Source: Poriferisodalis sp965116715
GTDB taxonomy: Bacteria; Actinomycetota; Acidimicrobiia; Acidimicrobiales; Poriferisodalaceae
Length of the DNA: 64,000 nt
Reading direction: 5' to 3'
Assembly: GCA_965116715.1 (NCBI GenBank)
Contig: OZ220724.1
Coordinates: forward strand, 2,914,001-2,978,000
The notes below the pieces were generated by a model that did not search any database, was not told the DNA's origin, and worked only from the letters and a program-made list of their open reading frames with translations. This document shows positions 37,801 through 45,631 of this stretch, in pieces (position 1 is the first letter of the stretch; each line of letters begins with the position of its first letter). Both the position numbers and the translations under genes were made by a program.

Positions 37801-38243
37801 AGCGCGCGTGCAGTCTGCTGGTGGCCGGCGACGGGACCGAACGGACCGGGATCGTCACCGAGCGCAATGCGCACAGCCGCCGTGACGGCCATATCGCTCA
37901 ACGGCCGCCGTCCTCGTTGCTGCAGCGCCGAGCCCCCGAGACGGTCGGCCAATTCAGCGATGGTGACGGTTTCGATCATGGCCACGCCGCCGCCGTGCCG
38001 CCCGAGCTCGCGTCGCAACGACAGCCCCGTGTAGTTCGACGGCACGATCACCGTGACTGCGGCAAGGGGATCAGTCGCTTTCGCCTGTCGCACGAAGTCT
38101 GCGAGCGCCTTACGGGCGTGCGCGCCGAACCCGACACCGACTGCGGCCAACCCGCTTCCTGACGGGTCGCCGTCGCGGCGAGATTGCTCGTTCGCCGAGT
38201 CGCCTGCCATCACGAGACGCAAACTACGCCCGGTGTGTGACAT
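34818..38243 (-). CDS. addB: AddB-like partner with RecB-family nuclease domain
   Basis: About 1140 residues, encoded immediately before the AddA-like gene. The C-terminus has a RecB nuclease core (IRFRGIIDRVERTGDGDLVV, IDYKTGSTDSY). Cysteines at ASCPRRYLFEQLL and CPYCDP partly match the AddB iron-sulfur cluster, with the fourth cysteine not seen. The N-terminal region (VGVGFGAHARKALADFV) lacks a Walker A motif, so this subunit probably has no motor activity. The start is uncertain: ATG codons at 38303, 38243 and 38210 are possible, none with a good ribosome site; 38303 would overlap an IS3 remnant. Confidence 0.78.
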   Translation of the reverse strand: MSHTGRSLRLVMAGDSANEQSRRDGDPSGSGLAAVGVGFGAHARKALADFVRQAKATDPLAAVTVIVPSNYTGLSLRRELGRHGGGVAMIETVTIAELADRLGGSALQQRGRRPLSDMAVTAAVRIALGDDPGPFGPVAGHQQTARALGRTYLELRDLSASQLDDVAGMSARAAGVVDICRRVRTSLRRGWYDEFDLMAAAADQLGSLDELPNELGRVCVYLPRRLNQHGARLLRELGRVPADAPVEVLVGLTGSDSANSVAEGVCKRLRVEPPLLDDQRRHELRESSCAERIVSVTDADEEARTVVRSVIADLDDGLPPSRIAVYFGAAEPYGRTLEDQFAAAGVATYGNTARRLAESIYGRFALGLAALADTHLSEPRLERRDVFDLLAGAQIPRHGPGEPDTEQSGDKHFFVPDSMWERLARAAHVVSGGDWSERLRRHGSERRELAAHETSGDDPNLARCRRLEREAAECDAATAFIAELRERLLDGRRRHTWRGLCEWMRSSLHRYLGALGSARWLGDWPEWEISAAERVEGVLERLSDLGVIEARVSFNTMYQALEAELAQPHGRSGTEGKGVYVGPLAGALDVTPDRSYIVGLAEGIVPARPQPDSLVNDDERRSSGGALRLHADDAAESHRSLLAAIAGTRERCTLSVPRGNLRQNADYVPSRWMLDTARQLDTTGRYFADGYLDAENLRGAALDGEVIGIVELPSFLGAVRSCDFPAMPWEYDAASLLAANPTELARRQHPLFTDPAFRHGVELSAARRSSAFTRFDGNLSGVIDSDSVVADVVSATRLEIWASCPRRYLFEQLLGLSAVTEPEQILRLSALDRGHLVHEAVDRFYRPLIANRHAWSSDEPMPSHGPRRPPPGPSRSPTAEDHSELVRLGQELADDAQARGLVGLPLLWRRDRSALLADLGELLDRDEQRDPHTRGEIQSSEFRFGFDDSAPAVSFRLDDGSEIRFRGIIDRVERTGDGDLVVIDYKTGSTDSYAGIVKGRGADPTVGGTKLQLPVYALAARAHFGGDTANAAAALKATAVLSAYWFISSARGRWEWLELPVDDAVMTRFAEVVSIIAAGIRSGVFVGFAQPSDDRRHYRVCPYCDPDGGGTADVRRSWRRKRDDPVLAAFAELVEPAEVPS

Positions 38244-38286
38244 CGAGGTGCTGGTGTGTTCGGCTGCGGCGTGTTGGCCGGGGCAG

Positions 38287-38418
38287 TTACGCTGCGCTGC
38301 CATAGGACGGGCGGCGGAGCCAGCCGTAATAGCCCGACACCGACACCCCCAGCAGACCGCACGCCCGCTCGACAGGGAGCCCTTTCGCGGCCATCACCGA
38401 AGCCTCCTCAAAGCTCAT
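38287..38418 (-). pseudogene. IS3-family transposase (OrfB) N-terminal remnant
   Basis: A 43-residue frame beginning MSFEEASVMAAKGLPVERAC and continuing GLLGVSVSGYYGWLRRP. This is the recognisable start of IS3-type OrfB, where a short HTH precedes the DDE core. The frame ends at 38287 and nothing of the catalytic domain follows, so the transposase is truncated. No inverted repeats were found. It marks the edge of the accessory island that starts here. Confidence 0.6.
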
Positions 38419-38494
38419 GACAGCAAAGTCCAGCGACCACCCCGCGCGAAACCCAAGGAGCACCAGTCGGCTGAAGCCTGCATTATGAGTCAAT

Positions 38495-38525
38495 TCCTAG
38501 CCACATAACCACCTTCTGGCTAGGA
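38495..38525. promoter_or_regulatory. Inverted-repeat operator upstream of the AbiE operon
   Basis: TCCTAGCCA (38495-38503) and TGGCTAGGA (38517-38525) are perfect inverted repeats separated by 13 bp, ending 8 bp before the abiEi ATG. The half-site centres are 22 bp apart, about two helical turns. AbiEi antitoxins are known to repress their own promoter by binding inverted repeats, so this is a plausible autoregulatory site. Confidence 0.65.
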
Positions 38526-38533
38526 TTTCATAC

Positions 38534-39106
38534 ATGCCCCCCGCGACGATTCCGATCGCGTTCACACACGCCCAGGCCCGCGGCCTCGGGATCTCGAACC
38601 GCGACCTCGCGAAGCTGACCGCCCAAGGCGACCTGGAACGCATCGCGCGCGGCATCTACGCCCGCCCCGGGCACGGCGCCGACCCAGACCTTCTCGAGCT
38701 GGCCCTGCGCAACCCTCACACCACCCTGTGCCTCACCTCCGCCCTCGCTCACCACGACCTCACCGACGAGATCCCCCACACCATCGACGCCGCCTTGCCG
38801 CGTCACCACTGGCAGCCCAAGACACGGGCTGCGGTCACCTGGCATCGGTTCGACCGCGACACCTTCCACATCGGACGCGACGACCTCCACCTCGCCGAAA
38901 CCATCACCATCGCCATCTACAGCCCGGCGCGCTCGATCATCGACACCTACCGCCTCCGCCACCGACTCGGCATCGACCTCGCACACACAGCCCTGCGCCG
39001 CTGGCTCAGCCAACGCGGCAACCATCCCTCCGAGCTGCTGGAACTCGCCAGACCGTTCCCGCGCGCCACCCCAGCACTCCGCGCCGCAATCGAAACCCTC
39101 CAATGA
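38534..39106 (+). CDS. abiEi: AbiEi-family antitoxin (type IV toxin-antitoxin)
   Basis: A 190-residue protein. The N-terminus is a winged helix (TIPIAFTHAQARGLGISNRD, LERIARGIYARPGHG) of the AbiEi antitoxin domain, followed by the TTLCLTSALAHHDLTD segment common in these proteins. The C-terminal part would neutralise the toxin or its effect. It is followed by an AbiEii-like nucleotidyltransferase gene with an ATGA overlap. AbiE systems act in phage abortive infection. Confidence 0.85.
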   Translation: MPPATIPIAFTHAQARGLGISNRDLAKLTAQGDLERIARGIYARPGHGADPDLLELALRNPHTTLCLTSALAHHDLTDEIPHTIDAALPRHHWQPKTRAAVTWHRFDRDTFHIGRDDLHLAETITIAIYSPARSIIDTYRLRHRLGIDLAHTALRRWLSQRGNHPSELLELARPFPRATPALRAAIETLQ

Positions 39107-39726
39107 GCCCACAACCGAGCCGAGACACCACCGCCGGCGCCGCCTATCTCGACCTCCAAGCCGCCGCCCGCGCCACAGGCCGACCAGTCGACGAACTCTT
39201 CCAGTTCTACGCGCTCGAAGGCTTCCTGCGCCGCCTCGCGGAAACCGACCACGCCGCAGCGTTCGTCCTCAAAGGCGGTGTCCTGCTCGCCGCCTACACC
39301 GACAGACGGCCAACCCGCGACATCGACCTGGCCGGAACCGACGTCGACGGCGACCTCAGTGCCATCGCAAGCATCGTCGCCGACATCGTGACTGTGAACC
39401 TCGATGACGGCCTCGACCAGCTGGCCATCGCCAAAGTGCAGGAGATCCGCGACAACGCGACCTACCCAGGAATCCGCGCAACGATCACTGGGCAGCTCGA
39501 CCGGGCGAGGCTCCGCTTCCACGTCGACGTCAGCATCGGTGACCCGCTCTGGCCCGAACCAGACCTCGTCGAAGTTCCTCAACTCCTCCACGCCGAGCCA
39601 ATCCCCGTCCGCGCCTACTCCGCTGAGCTGATCCTGGCCGAGAAGATCGTCACCGCTATCCAACGCGGCACAGCCTCAACGCGCTGGCGTGACTTCGTCG
39701 ACATCGCCGCACTCGCCAAGACTTAA
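39103..39726 (+). CDS. abiEii: AbiEii-family nucleotidyltransferase toxin, truncated by an in-frame stop
   Basis: A 207-residue product with the AbiEii motifs: FVLKGGVLLAAYTDRRPTRD followed by IDL (GG...DxD), RLRFHVDVSIGD (third carboxylate), LILAEKIVTAI (Lys) and TRWRDFVDI (Asp). A TAA at 39724-39726 ends the protein, but the same frame stays open for 76 more codons to 39954 with sequence typical of the C-terminal helical domain. A single TAC-to-TAA change would explain it. All catalytic motifs lie before the stop, so activity might remain, but loss of the C-terminal domain more likely inactivates or weakens the toxin. Confidence 0.8.
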   Translation: MSPQPSRDTTAGAAYLDLQAAARATGRPVDELFQFYALEGFLRRLAETDHAAAFVLKGGVLLAAYTDRRPTRDIDLAGTDVDGDLSAIASIVADIVTVNLDDGLDQLAIAKVQEIRDNATYPGIRATITGQLDRARLRFHVDVSIGDPLWPEPDLVEVPQLLHAEPIPVRAYSAELILAEKIVTAIQRGTASTRWRDFVDIAALAKT

Positions 39727-39954
39727 CTCGACATCACTCACCTCAGCGCAGCCCTGCAGATGGTCGCAGACCATCGACAAGTGAGCATCCGCCCGCTGGC
39801 AGACGTCCTCGACGGCTACCCCGACCTGGCCCAAAGCAAATGGTCAGCCTGGCGCAACCGCCAAGCCCTCCACACCACCCCAGCACAATTCGCCGACCTT
39901 CTCGACCAAGTCATCACCTTCACCGATCCACTCTTGGAGTCGCTCAGCGGCTGA
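39727..39954 (+). pseudogene. Detached C-terminal domain of the AbiEii toxin
   Basis: This stretch continues the abiEii frame after the TAA. It reads LDITHLSAALQMVADHRQVS and then WSAWRNRQAL...FADLLDQVITFTDPL before a natural TGA, as expected for the helical C-terminus of AbiEii toxins. It has no ribosome site of its own, although an ATG occurs at 39760. Confidence 0.6.
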
Positions 39955-40135
39955 CAGTCGCCGGTACAGGGCGACACCGCCACCAGCAACCGACGCCGGC
40001 CGCGTCAACAACCTCTGTGGCCATTACCAACTAGGACGCAAGTAGCTCGACAAGAAGGGTCATCAGATGTCAACAGATGAAGAGGATCAGAGCACGGAGA
40101 GAAACTCGTAGCTGAAACGGTTCTTTCGGGGATCG

Positions 40136-40969
40136 TTGAGATTCATCACAAGTGGACTCAATGCGCTGAGTATCATTTCCAACTTCATTGCCGCTGGTAG
40201 CGTGCTTGTGGTTGTGCTTGTGGTTGTCAACTTTGTAGAGATTGACAGCAGTTTTCGGATCAATACTAAAGACGATGTACTAGGGACTACTGAGGCTCCG
40301 ATACCAGAACCTCCGGTGACCACTGAAGCCGAAACATTCGTCACGATTCGACCTGCGGCTACAACTACAACCACAACGACCGCAACAACACATCCGCCAG
40401 TGATGGAACCGCCTGTTGTTGAACCACAAGACGGGTATATGGCAGAGCCTGTGCGCCGCTTTTTTGGCGATTCCGGGGTGTGGTGTTCTCCCCCTATCCA
40501 AGTAGCTAGCCAATCCTTCTCTGAGGAAAATTTGCGGTTCACTTTTGCGAAAGGCAACAACGAAGGAGACGATTACGACGCTTTCGTCACTTGGGACTTC
40601 GAGGATATCGATGGTAGTTTTGTGATTGAGGTACACATACCTCCGGAGTCAGCCACAGCCAGCGTGACATATCGAGTATTGGTTGACGAGAATGATGACG
40701 CGGAATTTGATGCTGGCGAAGAACTTCATTCAGCCCCTGTGCTGGTTCAAGATGAAGAATCCGGCTGGAGATCTCTCGGCACAATAGAGGCAACGGGAGA
40801 TGTTCGAATCCTTCTGTACAATTCAGAGACGCTCGACGATTATCGCGACGGTGACCCGATGAGCGCCCGCATTGGAGTCGACGTAATTCGGCTGCGCAGA
40901 GTCGAGGATGTAGAGAATCCCGAACCGTCGAGTACGACGGGGACCACGGAGTCCATCAGTGAGGGGTGA
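40136..40969 (+). CDS. Membrane-anchored protein of unknown function, low-GC, with a stop near its likely N-terminus
   Basis: A 277-residue frame from a TTG at 40136. It has one membrane helix (residues ~12-35, FIAAGSVLVVVLVVVNFVEI), a Thr/Pro linker (AATTTTTTTATTHPP) and an acidic extracellular domain of unknown fold. Base composition is visibly less GC-rich than the neighbours, suggesting transfer. The same frame is open back to an ATG at 40067, which has an AAGAAGGG ribosome site and encodes MSTDEEDQSTERNS, but a TAG at 40109-40111 interrupts it. The original protein probably began at 40067, so this may be a pseudogene or be restarted at TTG 40136. Confidence 0.55.
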   Translation: MRFITSGLNALSIISNFIAAGSVLVVVLVVVNFVEIDSSFRINTKDDVLGTTEAPIPEPPVTTEAETFVTIRPAATTTTTTTATTHPPVMEPPVVEPQDGYMAEPVRRFFGDSGVWCSPPIQVASQSFSEENLRFTFAKGNNEGDDYDAFVTWDFEDIDGSFVIEVHIPPESATASVTYRVLVDENDDAEFDAGEELHSAPVLVQDEESGWRSLGTIEATGDVRILLYNSETLDDYRDGDPMSARIGVDVIRLRRVEDVENPEPSSTTGTTESISEG

Positions 40970-41125
40970 TAGCCAGGAGATGCTGGCGGGCACATGAGGA
41001 GGACTTGGCGAGAATCTAACGAGCAATCCGTCGCCTGATGGGGCAGTTCCAGTATGCGTGTTTGAGTCCGGCTAGCAGCGCTAGCGGGGAGAGTCCCTGC
41101 CGATGTGCCCCGTGGCCGGCGGCCC

Positions 41126-41503
41126 TCAGTGCGTGGCGAGGGCCTTGAGTCGTACTGCGGACAGGCGCTTGAGCTGCTGGTTGCGCGGGTCGACCTCGAT
41201 GCCGGCCGATTCCAGCGCGGTGAGGCCCAGCAGCGGCTCGGCGTCGTCGTCGACGAAAACCACGGTTCCCATGACCGTCTCGTCCATGAACTCGAGCACG
41301 GCGCCCCCCATGTCGAGTTGCAGCCGACTGCCGTCGGCCAGTTCGTACGTCCGAGAACCGAACGGCTCGACGCCGATGGCCTCGAGGTGCTGGCGGGGGA
41401 TCACCGACTCGATGGCGCCGGTGTCCACCAGGAACTCGCCCTGCCAGGTGCGATCGCGTGCTGCTGGGTTCTTGACGGTGACGGTGATGTGCGTAGTGCC
41501 CAC
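41126..41503 (-). CDS. Clan AA retropepsin-like aspartic protease
   Basis: A 125-residue protein whose FLVDTGAIESVIPRQHLEAI contains the catalytic DTG triplet and flap-side residues of single-domain retropepsin-like proteases, and LLGLTALESAGIEVD resembles the ALGxxxL closing motif of the family. The GTG at 41503 has a GAGGAG ribosome site 7 bp upstream and is preferred over a longer frame from 41644 that adds a disordered tail. Such proteins work as homodimers. It has no close partner gene. Confidence 0.8.
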   Translation of the reverse strand: MGTTHITVTVKNPAARDRTWQGEFLVDTGAIESVIPRQHLEAIGVEPFGSRTYELADGSRLQLDMGGAVLEFMDETVMGTVVFVDDDAEPLLGLTALESAGIEVDPRNQQLKRLSAVRLKALATH

Positions 41504-41697
41504 AGGAGGTCTCCTCTTTCGAGCCGGGCGGAATGACGGCAGCCGATGGCCGCGCCGGCGAGCCTCGCGCACGTCACGAGTCGCGCCATCATCATTTTCC
41601 GGCGCGGGAGTTGCTGGGGTGGAGTCATGCGGTGTGGACGTCATCGGCCCATTGTCGCAGCGCCGCCGTGTCTGGCACGACCCGGCGGAGGAGCGGC

Positions 41698-42627
41698 TCA
41701 GGTGCCGGCCAGCCGCTCCACGACCGGCGCCATCGCGTCCACTTCGGGGTCGTGGATGATGATGTAGCTGGCGCCGTATGTCTCGCGGTGATGGTGCAGT
41801 TGCTCGCAGATGTCATCGACCGTGCCGGCCAGCACCAGCGGCACCTCACGCGCCTCTTCAAGCGTCAAACCAAATCCTGGCGCGAACGCCTCCAGAACAC
41901 TGTCGGCGTCATCGGACACCAGCGCCATGAACGTATTGAGCTGGATCTCGATCTCTGCGAACCGCTCACCGGCAGCGTCGGCGATCCACTGGCGCCGCTC
42001 GACGAACTTGTCTGCCACCGAGCTGCGTGCCGCATCGGGGCCCACGGTGCCCGACCGCAGATTCGGGTTCAAGCTGATGATGTCGGCCAGGCGAGCGGCC
42101 TCGCTCAGCACTCGCTTCCCGCCGCCACCGATGATGATCGGTGGCCCTCCCGGCGTATGGGGCAGCGGCCGCCCGACCATGCCGGAGATCTGGTAGTGCT
42201 CGCCGTCGTAGTGCAGCGGCTCGCCGCGCCACAGCCCCTTGATGACCTCCAAGGCCTCGATCATGCGGTCGATGCGCACGCCGGGCCGGTCCAGCGGTAT
42301 GCCCGCCTGGGAGTAGTCCTCGGTCAGCCAGCCGGCACCGATGCCGAACTCGGTGCGGCCCTCCGCCAGCAGGTCGAGTGTGGCGAAGTCCTTTGCCAGC
42401 ACCGCAGGGTGCCGGTAATCGGCCGCATACACCAGCGTGCCGACACGCAGGGTCGTGGTGATCTCCGCCGCAACGGCGGGATGGACGATGGGGGACCAGC
42501 TGTCCCAGAAATGGTCGTGGCAGAACAGCGACGAGTAGCCGAGATCCTCAACCTTGCGTGCCATCTCGCGGAACGCCGCAGGACTCTCCGGCTTGCCGTA
42601 CTGGACACCGAATCTGAACGGATGCAC
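41698..42627 (-). CDS. LLM-class F420-dependent oxidoreductase next to the TRAP transporter
   Basis: A 309-residue LLM-fold protein (FRFGVQYGKPESPAAFREMA; LFCHDHFWDSW; RTEFGIGAGWLTEDYSQAGI; GPPIIIGGGGKRVLSEAARL). The pattern resembles actinobacterial F420-dependent oxidoreductases. It is the fourth LLM enzyme in this window. It follows dctP by ~100 bp on the same strand and is likely co-transcribed, so it may act on the compound imported by the TRAP system. Confidence 0.88.
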   Translation of the reverse strand: MHPFRFGVQYGKPESPAAFREMARKVEDLGYSSLFCHDHFWDSWSPIVHPAVAAEITTTLRVGTLVYAADYRHPAVLAKDFATLDLLAEGRTEFGIGAGWLTEDYSQAGIPLDRPGVRIDRMIEALEVIKGLWRGEPLHYDGEHYQISGMVGRPLPHTPGGPPIIIGGGGKRVLSEAARLADIISLNPNLRSGTVGPDAARSSVADKFVERRQWIADAAGERFAEIEIQLNTFMALVSDDADSVLEAFAPGFGLTLEEAREVPLVLAGTVDDICEQLHHHRETYGASYIIIHDPEVDAMAPVVERLAGT

Positions 42628-42731
42628 AGCGGCACCCTACGCGCGGCACCGCCGGGCGATGCTCAGGCGCGCAGTGAGGTTCTCTGGCGTCGCGGCGCCT
42701 CCGGCAGCCGGCCGAGTGCGGCCGGCCCTGT

Positions 42732-43964
42732 CTAGACCTGGGTCTGCTGGGTCAGGAAGGAACGCTCAGCCAGGCCGTGCCACTCGGCAATGCCGTCACG
42801 GAATTCCCGCCACGGCGCCAAGATTGCCGCGAAGCGGGCGTCGTCTGCCGCCACGCCGTCCAGCACGTTCTCGGTCTCTTCCTTGAATGCCGCCATCAGC
42901 TCAGCCGGGAATTCCCGGATGCTGGCGAACTCCTTGATCCGCTGCAGGTCCGCCTGGTTGCGCACGTCGTAGTCGGCAATCGTGTTGATGTTGGCGCTTG
43001 CCGCCGCAATCTCGATGGCCGCCTGGTACTCAGCCGGCAGGTCGTTCCACAGCGACAGCGGGAACTGCACCTCCACTGCTGTGCCGGGCTCCCACCAGCC
43101 GGGGTGGTAGTAGAACAGCTCGCCGTCGAACTGGTCCAAGCCCAGGATCAGGTCGTCGGTGGGTCCCACGAACTCGGCGCCGTCGATGGCGCCCTGCTGG
43201 ATGGCGGGCAGGATCTCGCCGCCCGCCAACGTGACCTGCTCGCCGCCCAGGCTCTCGAGGACACGCCCCGCAAGCCCAGGGATGCGCATCTTCAGGCCCT
43301 GCAGGTCGCTCACCGAGTTGAGCTCCTTAGTGAACCAGCCGCCCATCTGGCAGCCCGTGCCGCCGGCTGGGAAGGCGATGACGCCATGCTCCTCGGCGTA
43401 GAACTCGTTGAGCATCTCGAGGCCGCCGCCCTTGTACAGCCAGGCGTTCTGCTGGCGCTGCGTCAACCCGAACGGGACAGCGGTGCCGAACTGCTGCACG
43501 GGGCTGAGGCCCACGTAGTAGTACGACGCCGTGTGGCCCGCCTGCACGCCGACATCGCGCACCGTGGGCAGCACCTCAAGGCCGCCCACGATCTCGCCCG
43601 CCGGTCGAGGATTGATCTTGAACCTGCCGCCGGTGAGCCGGCTCACCTGCTCGGCGAAGAAATTCGCCGAGCCGAACAGGGTGACCAGCGCCGCCGGCCA
43701 GCTCGTTGCCATCTCCCACTCGATCTCAGGACCGTCTTGGGTGAGCGCCACCGAGGTGGCCGGCGCATCGGTGCCGGCGGGACCTTCGGAGGTCGTGGCT
43801 GCAGTGTCTCCGTCGTCGGATGTGCAGGCGTTCAGCAGCGTCGCGGCGGCTGCGAAGCCTGCGACGCCGATGCCCGCTTTGAGGAATGATCGCCGGTCAA
43901 ATCCGCCGTCCTCGATGCCTTCATCGAGGCCAGTCTCCCGACTGGCCTCGTCGTGCAGAGTCAT
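42732..43964 (-). CDS. dctP: TRAP transporter solute-binding protein (DctP)
   Basis: A 410-residue secreted binding protein. The N-terminus has a twin-arginine signal (FDRRSFLKAGIGVAGFAAAA) that also ends in a lipobox-like LLNAC, so it may be Tat-exported and lipidated. The core has RPAGEIVGGLEVLPTVRDV and MRIPGLAGRVLESLGG, as in DctP/TAXI-like proteins, where an arginine binds the ligand carboxylate. The ATG at 43964 has the ribosome site GGGGAGG. It is third in the order dctQ-dctM-dctP and probably binds an organic acid. Confidence 0.92.
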   Translation of the reverse strand: MTLHDEASRETGLDEGIEDGGFDRRSFLKAGIGVAGFAAAATLLNACTSDDGDTAATTSEGPAGTDAPATSVALTQDGPEIEWEMATSWPAALVTLFGSANFFAEQVSRLTGGRFKINPRPAGEIVGGLEVLPTVRDVGVQAGHTASYYYVGLSPVQQFGTAVPFGLTQRQQNAWLYKGGGLEMLNEFYAEEHGVIAFPAGGTGCQMGGWFTKELNSVSDLQGLKMRIPGLAGRVLESLGGEQVTLAGGEILPAIQQGAIDGAEFVGPTDDLILGLDQFDGELFYYHPGWWEPGTAVEVQFPLSLWNDLPAEYQAAIEIAAASANINTIADYDVRNQADLQRIKEFASIREFPAELMAAFKEETENVLDGVAADDARFAAILAPWREFRDGIAEWHGLAERSFLTQQTQV

Positions 43965-44052
43965 AGGTAGTGCCTCCCCGTGGCGCGCGAGCCGCGCCAA
44001 CCCCTGGGCGCGAAATTAGCACGCGCCCAAAGAGGGCTCCGAAAGCAACGAG

Positions 44053-45624
44053 TCAGCTGCCGAACAGCTCGAGTGACGTGTACACGATCCCGGGAAACAC
44101 GCCGAGAATGACCAGCGCAATCGACTGGAGCCCCATGAACGGGATGGCGCCCTTGTGGATGTCGGCCGTGCGCACCTCGGGCGGCGCAACGCTCTGCAGG
44201 TAGAACAGCGAGAAGCCCACCGGCGGCGAGATGAAGGCCATGTTGAGGTTCACGGCCATCATCACCGCGAACCAGATCTTCTCGTCCTGGGTGAATCCGA
44301 GCACCTCCATGGCCGGCACGAAGATGGGCACCACGATGAACGTGATCTCGAGGAATTCCAGGTTGATGCCCAGCAGGAACACCGCAACCATCGCGACGAT
44401 GACGAAGCCGAGTTTCCCGCCGCCGATAGAGGTGAGCCACTCCGAGGTCTGATCGGAGCCGCCGAGCTGGAAGAACATGGCGCTGAAGAAGGTGGAGCTG
44501 AACAGCAGCGTCATCACCAGCACCACCACGCTGGCGGTCGACTTGCCCGCCTGCACCGCCGCAGCACGGTTGAGCCGCCACTGGGGCCTGATGTGAGTGG
44601 CGCCCTCGCGCAGGAGCAGGCGGTCGAAGAGCCAGTTCAAGCCGGTGATCGCCAGGGCCCCGAACACGCCGACCGCACCCGATTCCGACGGCGTGGCGAT
44701 CCCCTGGAAGATCGACACCAGCACTCCCAGGATGAGCACCACGATCGGCACGATCGCGATGAGCACCTCGCACGCCAGCATCCGCGTGAAGAACATGATC
44801 GCGAAGCTCGCGACCAACACCAGAACGGCCGCGATCAACGCGATGCGAATGTTGGCCAGCAGCATCACGCAGCCGACCATGAAGCCCAGCAGCGCAGCGA
44901 TCAGCAGCTTGGTCTGGATCGACGGGTTGCCCTCCAGCTTCCGTTCCTCCAGCGGCATCGCCGGTCCCACGTCGGGCTTCCACCACGACACGGCCAGCAC
45001 GTAGGCCACGTACAGGCCGCTGAGCATCAGGCCCGGCAGCAGCGCGCCGGCGAACAGGCCCAGGATGCCGACGCCCATCTGCTGGGCCAGCAGGATCAGC
45101 ACGATGCTGGGGGGCAACAACTGAGCGAGCGTGCCCGAGGCGGTGATGGCACCCGTCGAGAGCTTGTTGTCGTAGCCCAGCCGCACCATCGCCGGCAGCG
45201 ACAGCAGGCCCATCACGATGACGGTGGCGGCCACTACGCCGGTGGCCGCGGCCAGCAGCGTGCCCACCAGCACCACCGCGGCGGCCACGCCGCCGCGCAA
45301 TGCGCCCATCAGCATGCCGACCGCGTTCAGCAGGCGCTCGGCCATGCCCGATCGCTCCAGGATCGCGCCCATGAGCACGAACAGCGGCACCGCCAGCAGC
45401 ACAGGGTCGCTGATGGCCACGAACCAGCGCGCCGGCAGCGTGTTCAGCGTCGCGGTGTTGAACGTGCCGGTGAGATCGCCGATGAACGCGAAGGCCAGCG
45501 CTGTCGCGGCGAACGAGAACGCCACGTTGTAGCCGGTGAGGATCATCAGCATGAAGACGACGAACATCGTCAGTGCCAGGAAGACGCCGGTGTCCATGCC
45601 GAAGACGGCGAGCAGGTGGCTCAT
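44053..45624 (-). CDS. dctM: TRAP transporter large permease (DctM)
   Basis: A 523-residue integral membrane protein with more than a dozen hydrophobic segments. Family segments include DPVLLAVPLFVLMGAILERS, LLPPSIVLILLAQQMGVGIL and MAFISPPVGFSLFYLQSVAP. It couples sodium flow to uptake of the ligand delivered by DctP. It is ~100 residues longer than standard DctM; the extra sequence is two to three additional hydrophobic segments in the middle (QTKLLIAALLGFMVGCVMLL onward). The start lies 7 bp after the dctQ stop. Confidence 0.92.
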   Translation of the reverse strand: MSHLLAVFGMDTGVFLALTMFVVFMLMILTGYNVAFSFAATALAFAFIGDLTGTFNTATLNTLPARWFVAISDPVLLAVPLFVLMGAILERSGMAERLLNAVGMLMGALRGGVAAAVVLVGTLLAAATGVVAATVIVMGLLSLPAMVRLGYDNKLSTGAITASGTLAQLLPPSIVLILLAQQMGVGILGLFAGALLPGLMLSGLYVAYVLAVSWWKPDVGPAMPLEERKLEGNPSIQTKLLIAALLGFMVGCVMLLANIRIALIAAVLVLVASFAIMFFTRMLACEVLIAIVPIVVLILGVLVSIFQGIATPSESGAVGVFGALAITGLNWLFDRLLLREGATHIRPQWRLNRAAAVQAGKSTASVVVLVMTLLFSSTFFSAMFFQLGGSDQTSEWLTSIGGGKLGFVIVAMVAVFLLGINLEFLEITFIVVPIFVPAMEVLGFTQDEKIWFAVMMAVNLNMAFISPPVGFSLFYLQSVAPPEVRTADIHKGAIPFMGLQSIALVILGVFPGIVYTSLELFGS

Positions 45625-45631
45625 TGAGTGG

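Noticed and set aside
40970..41125. Possible tRNA or small RNA after the low-GC gene
   Set aside because: No cloverleaf or terminator could be formed convincingly by eye; nothing supportable is there.
42760..43889. Plus-strand 370-codon frame opposite dctP
   Set aside because: Low-complexity antisense of a well-supported gene.
44155..45627. A 490-codon plus-strand frame opposite dctM
   Set aside because: His/Gln/Arg-rich composition and exact coverage of the real membrane-protein gene show it is antisense noise.
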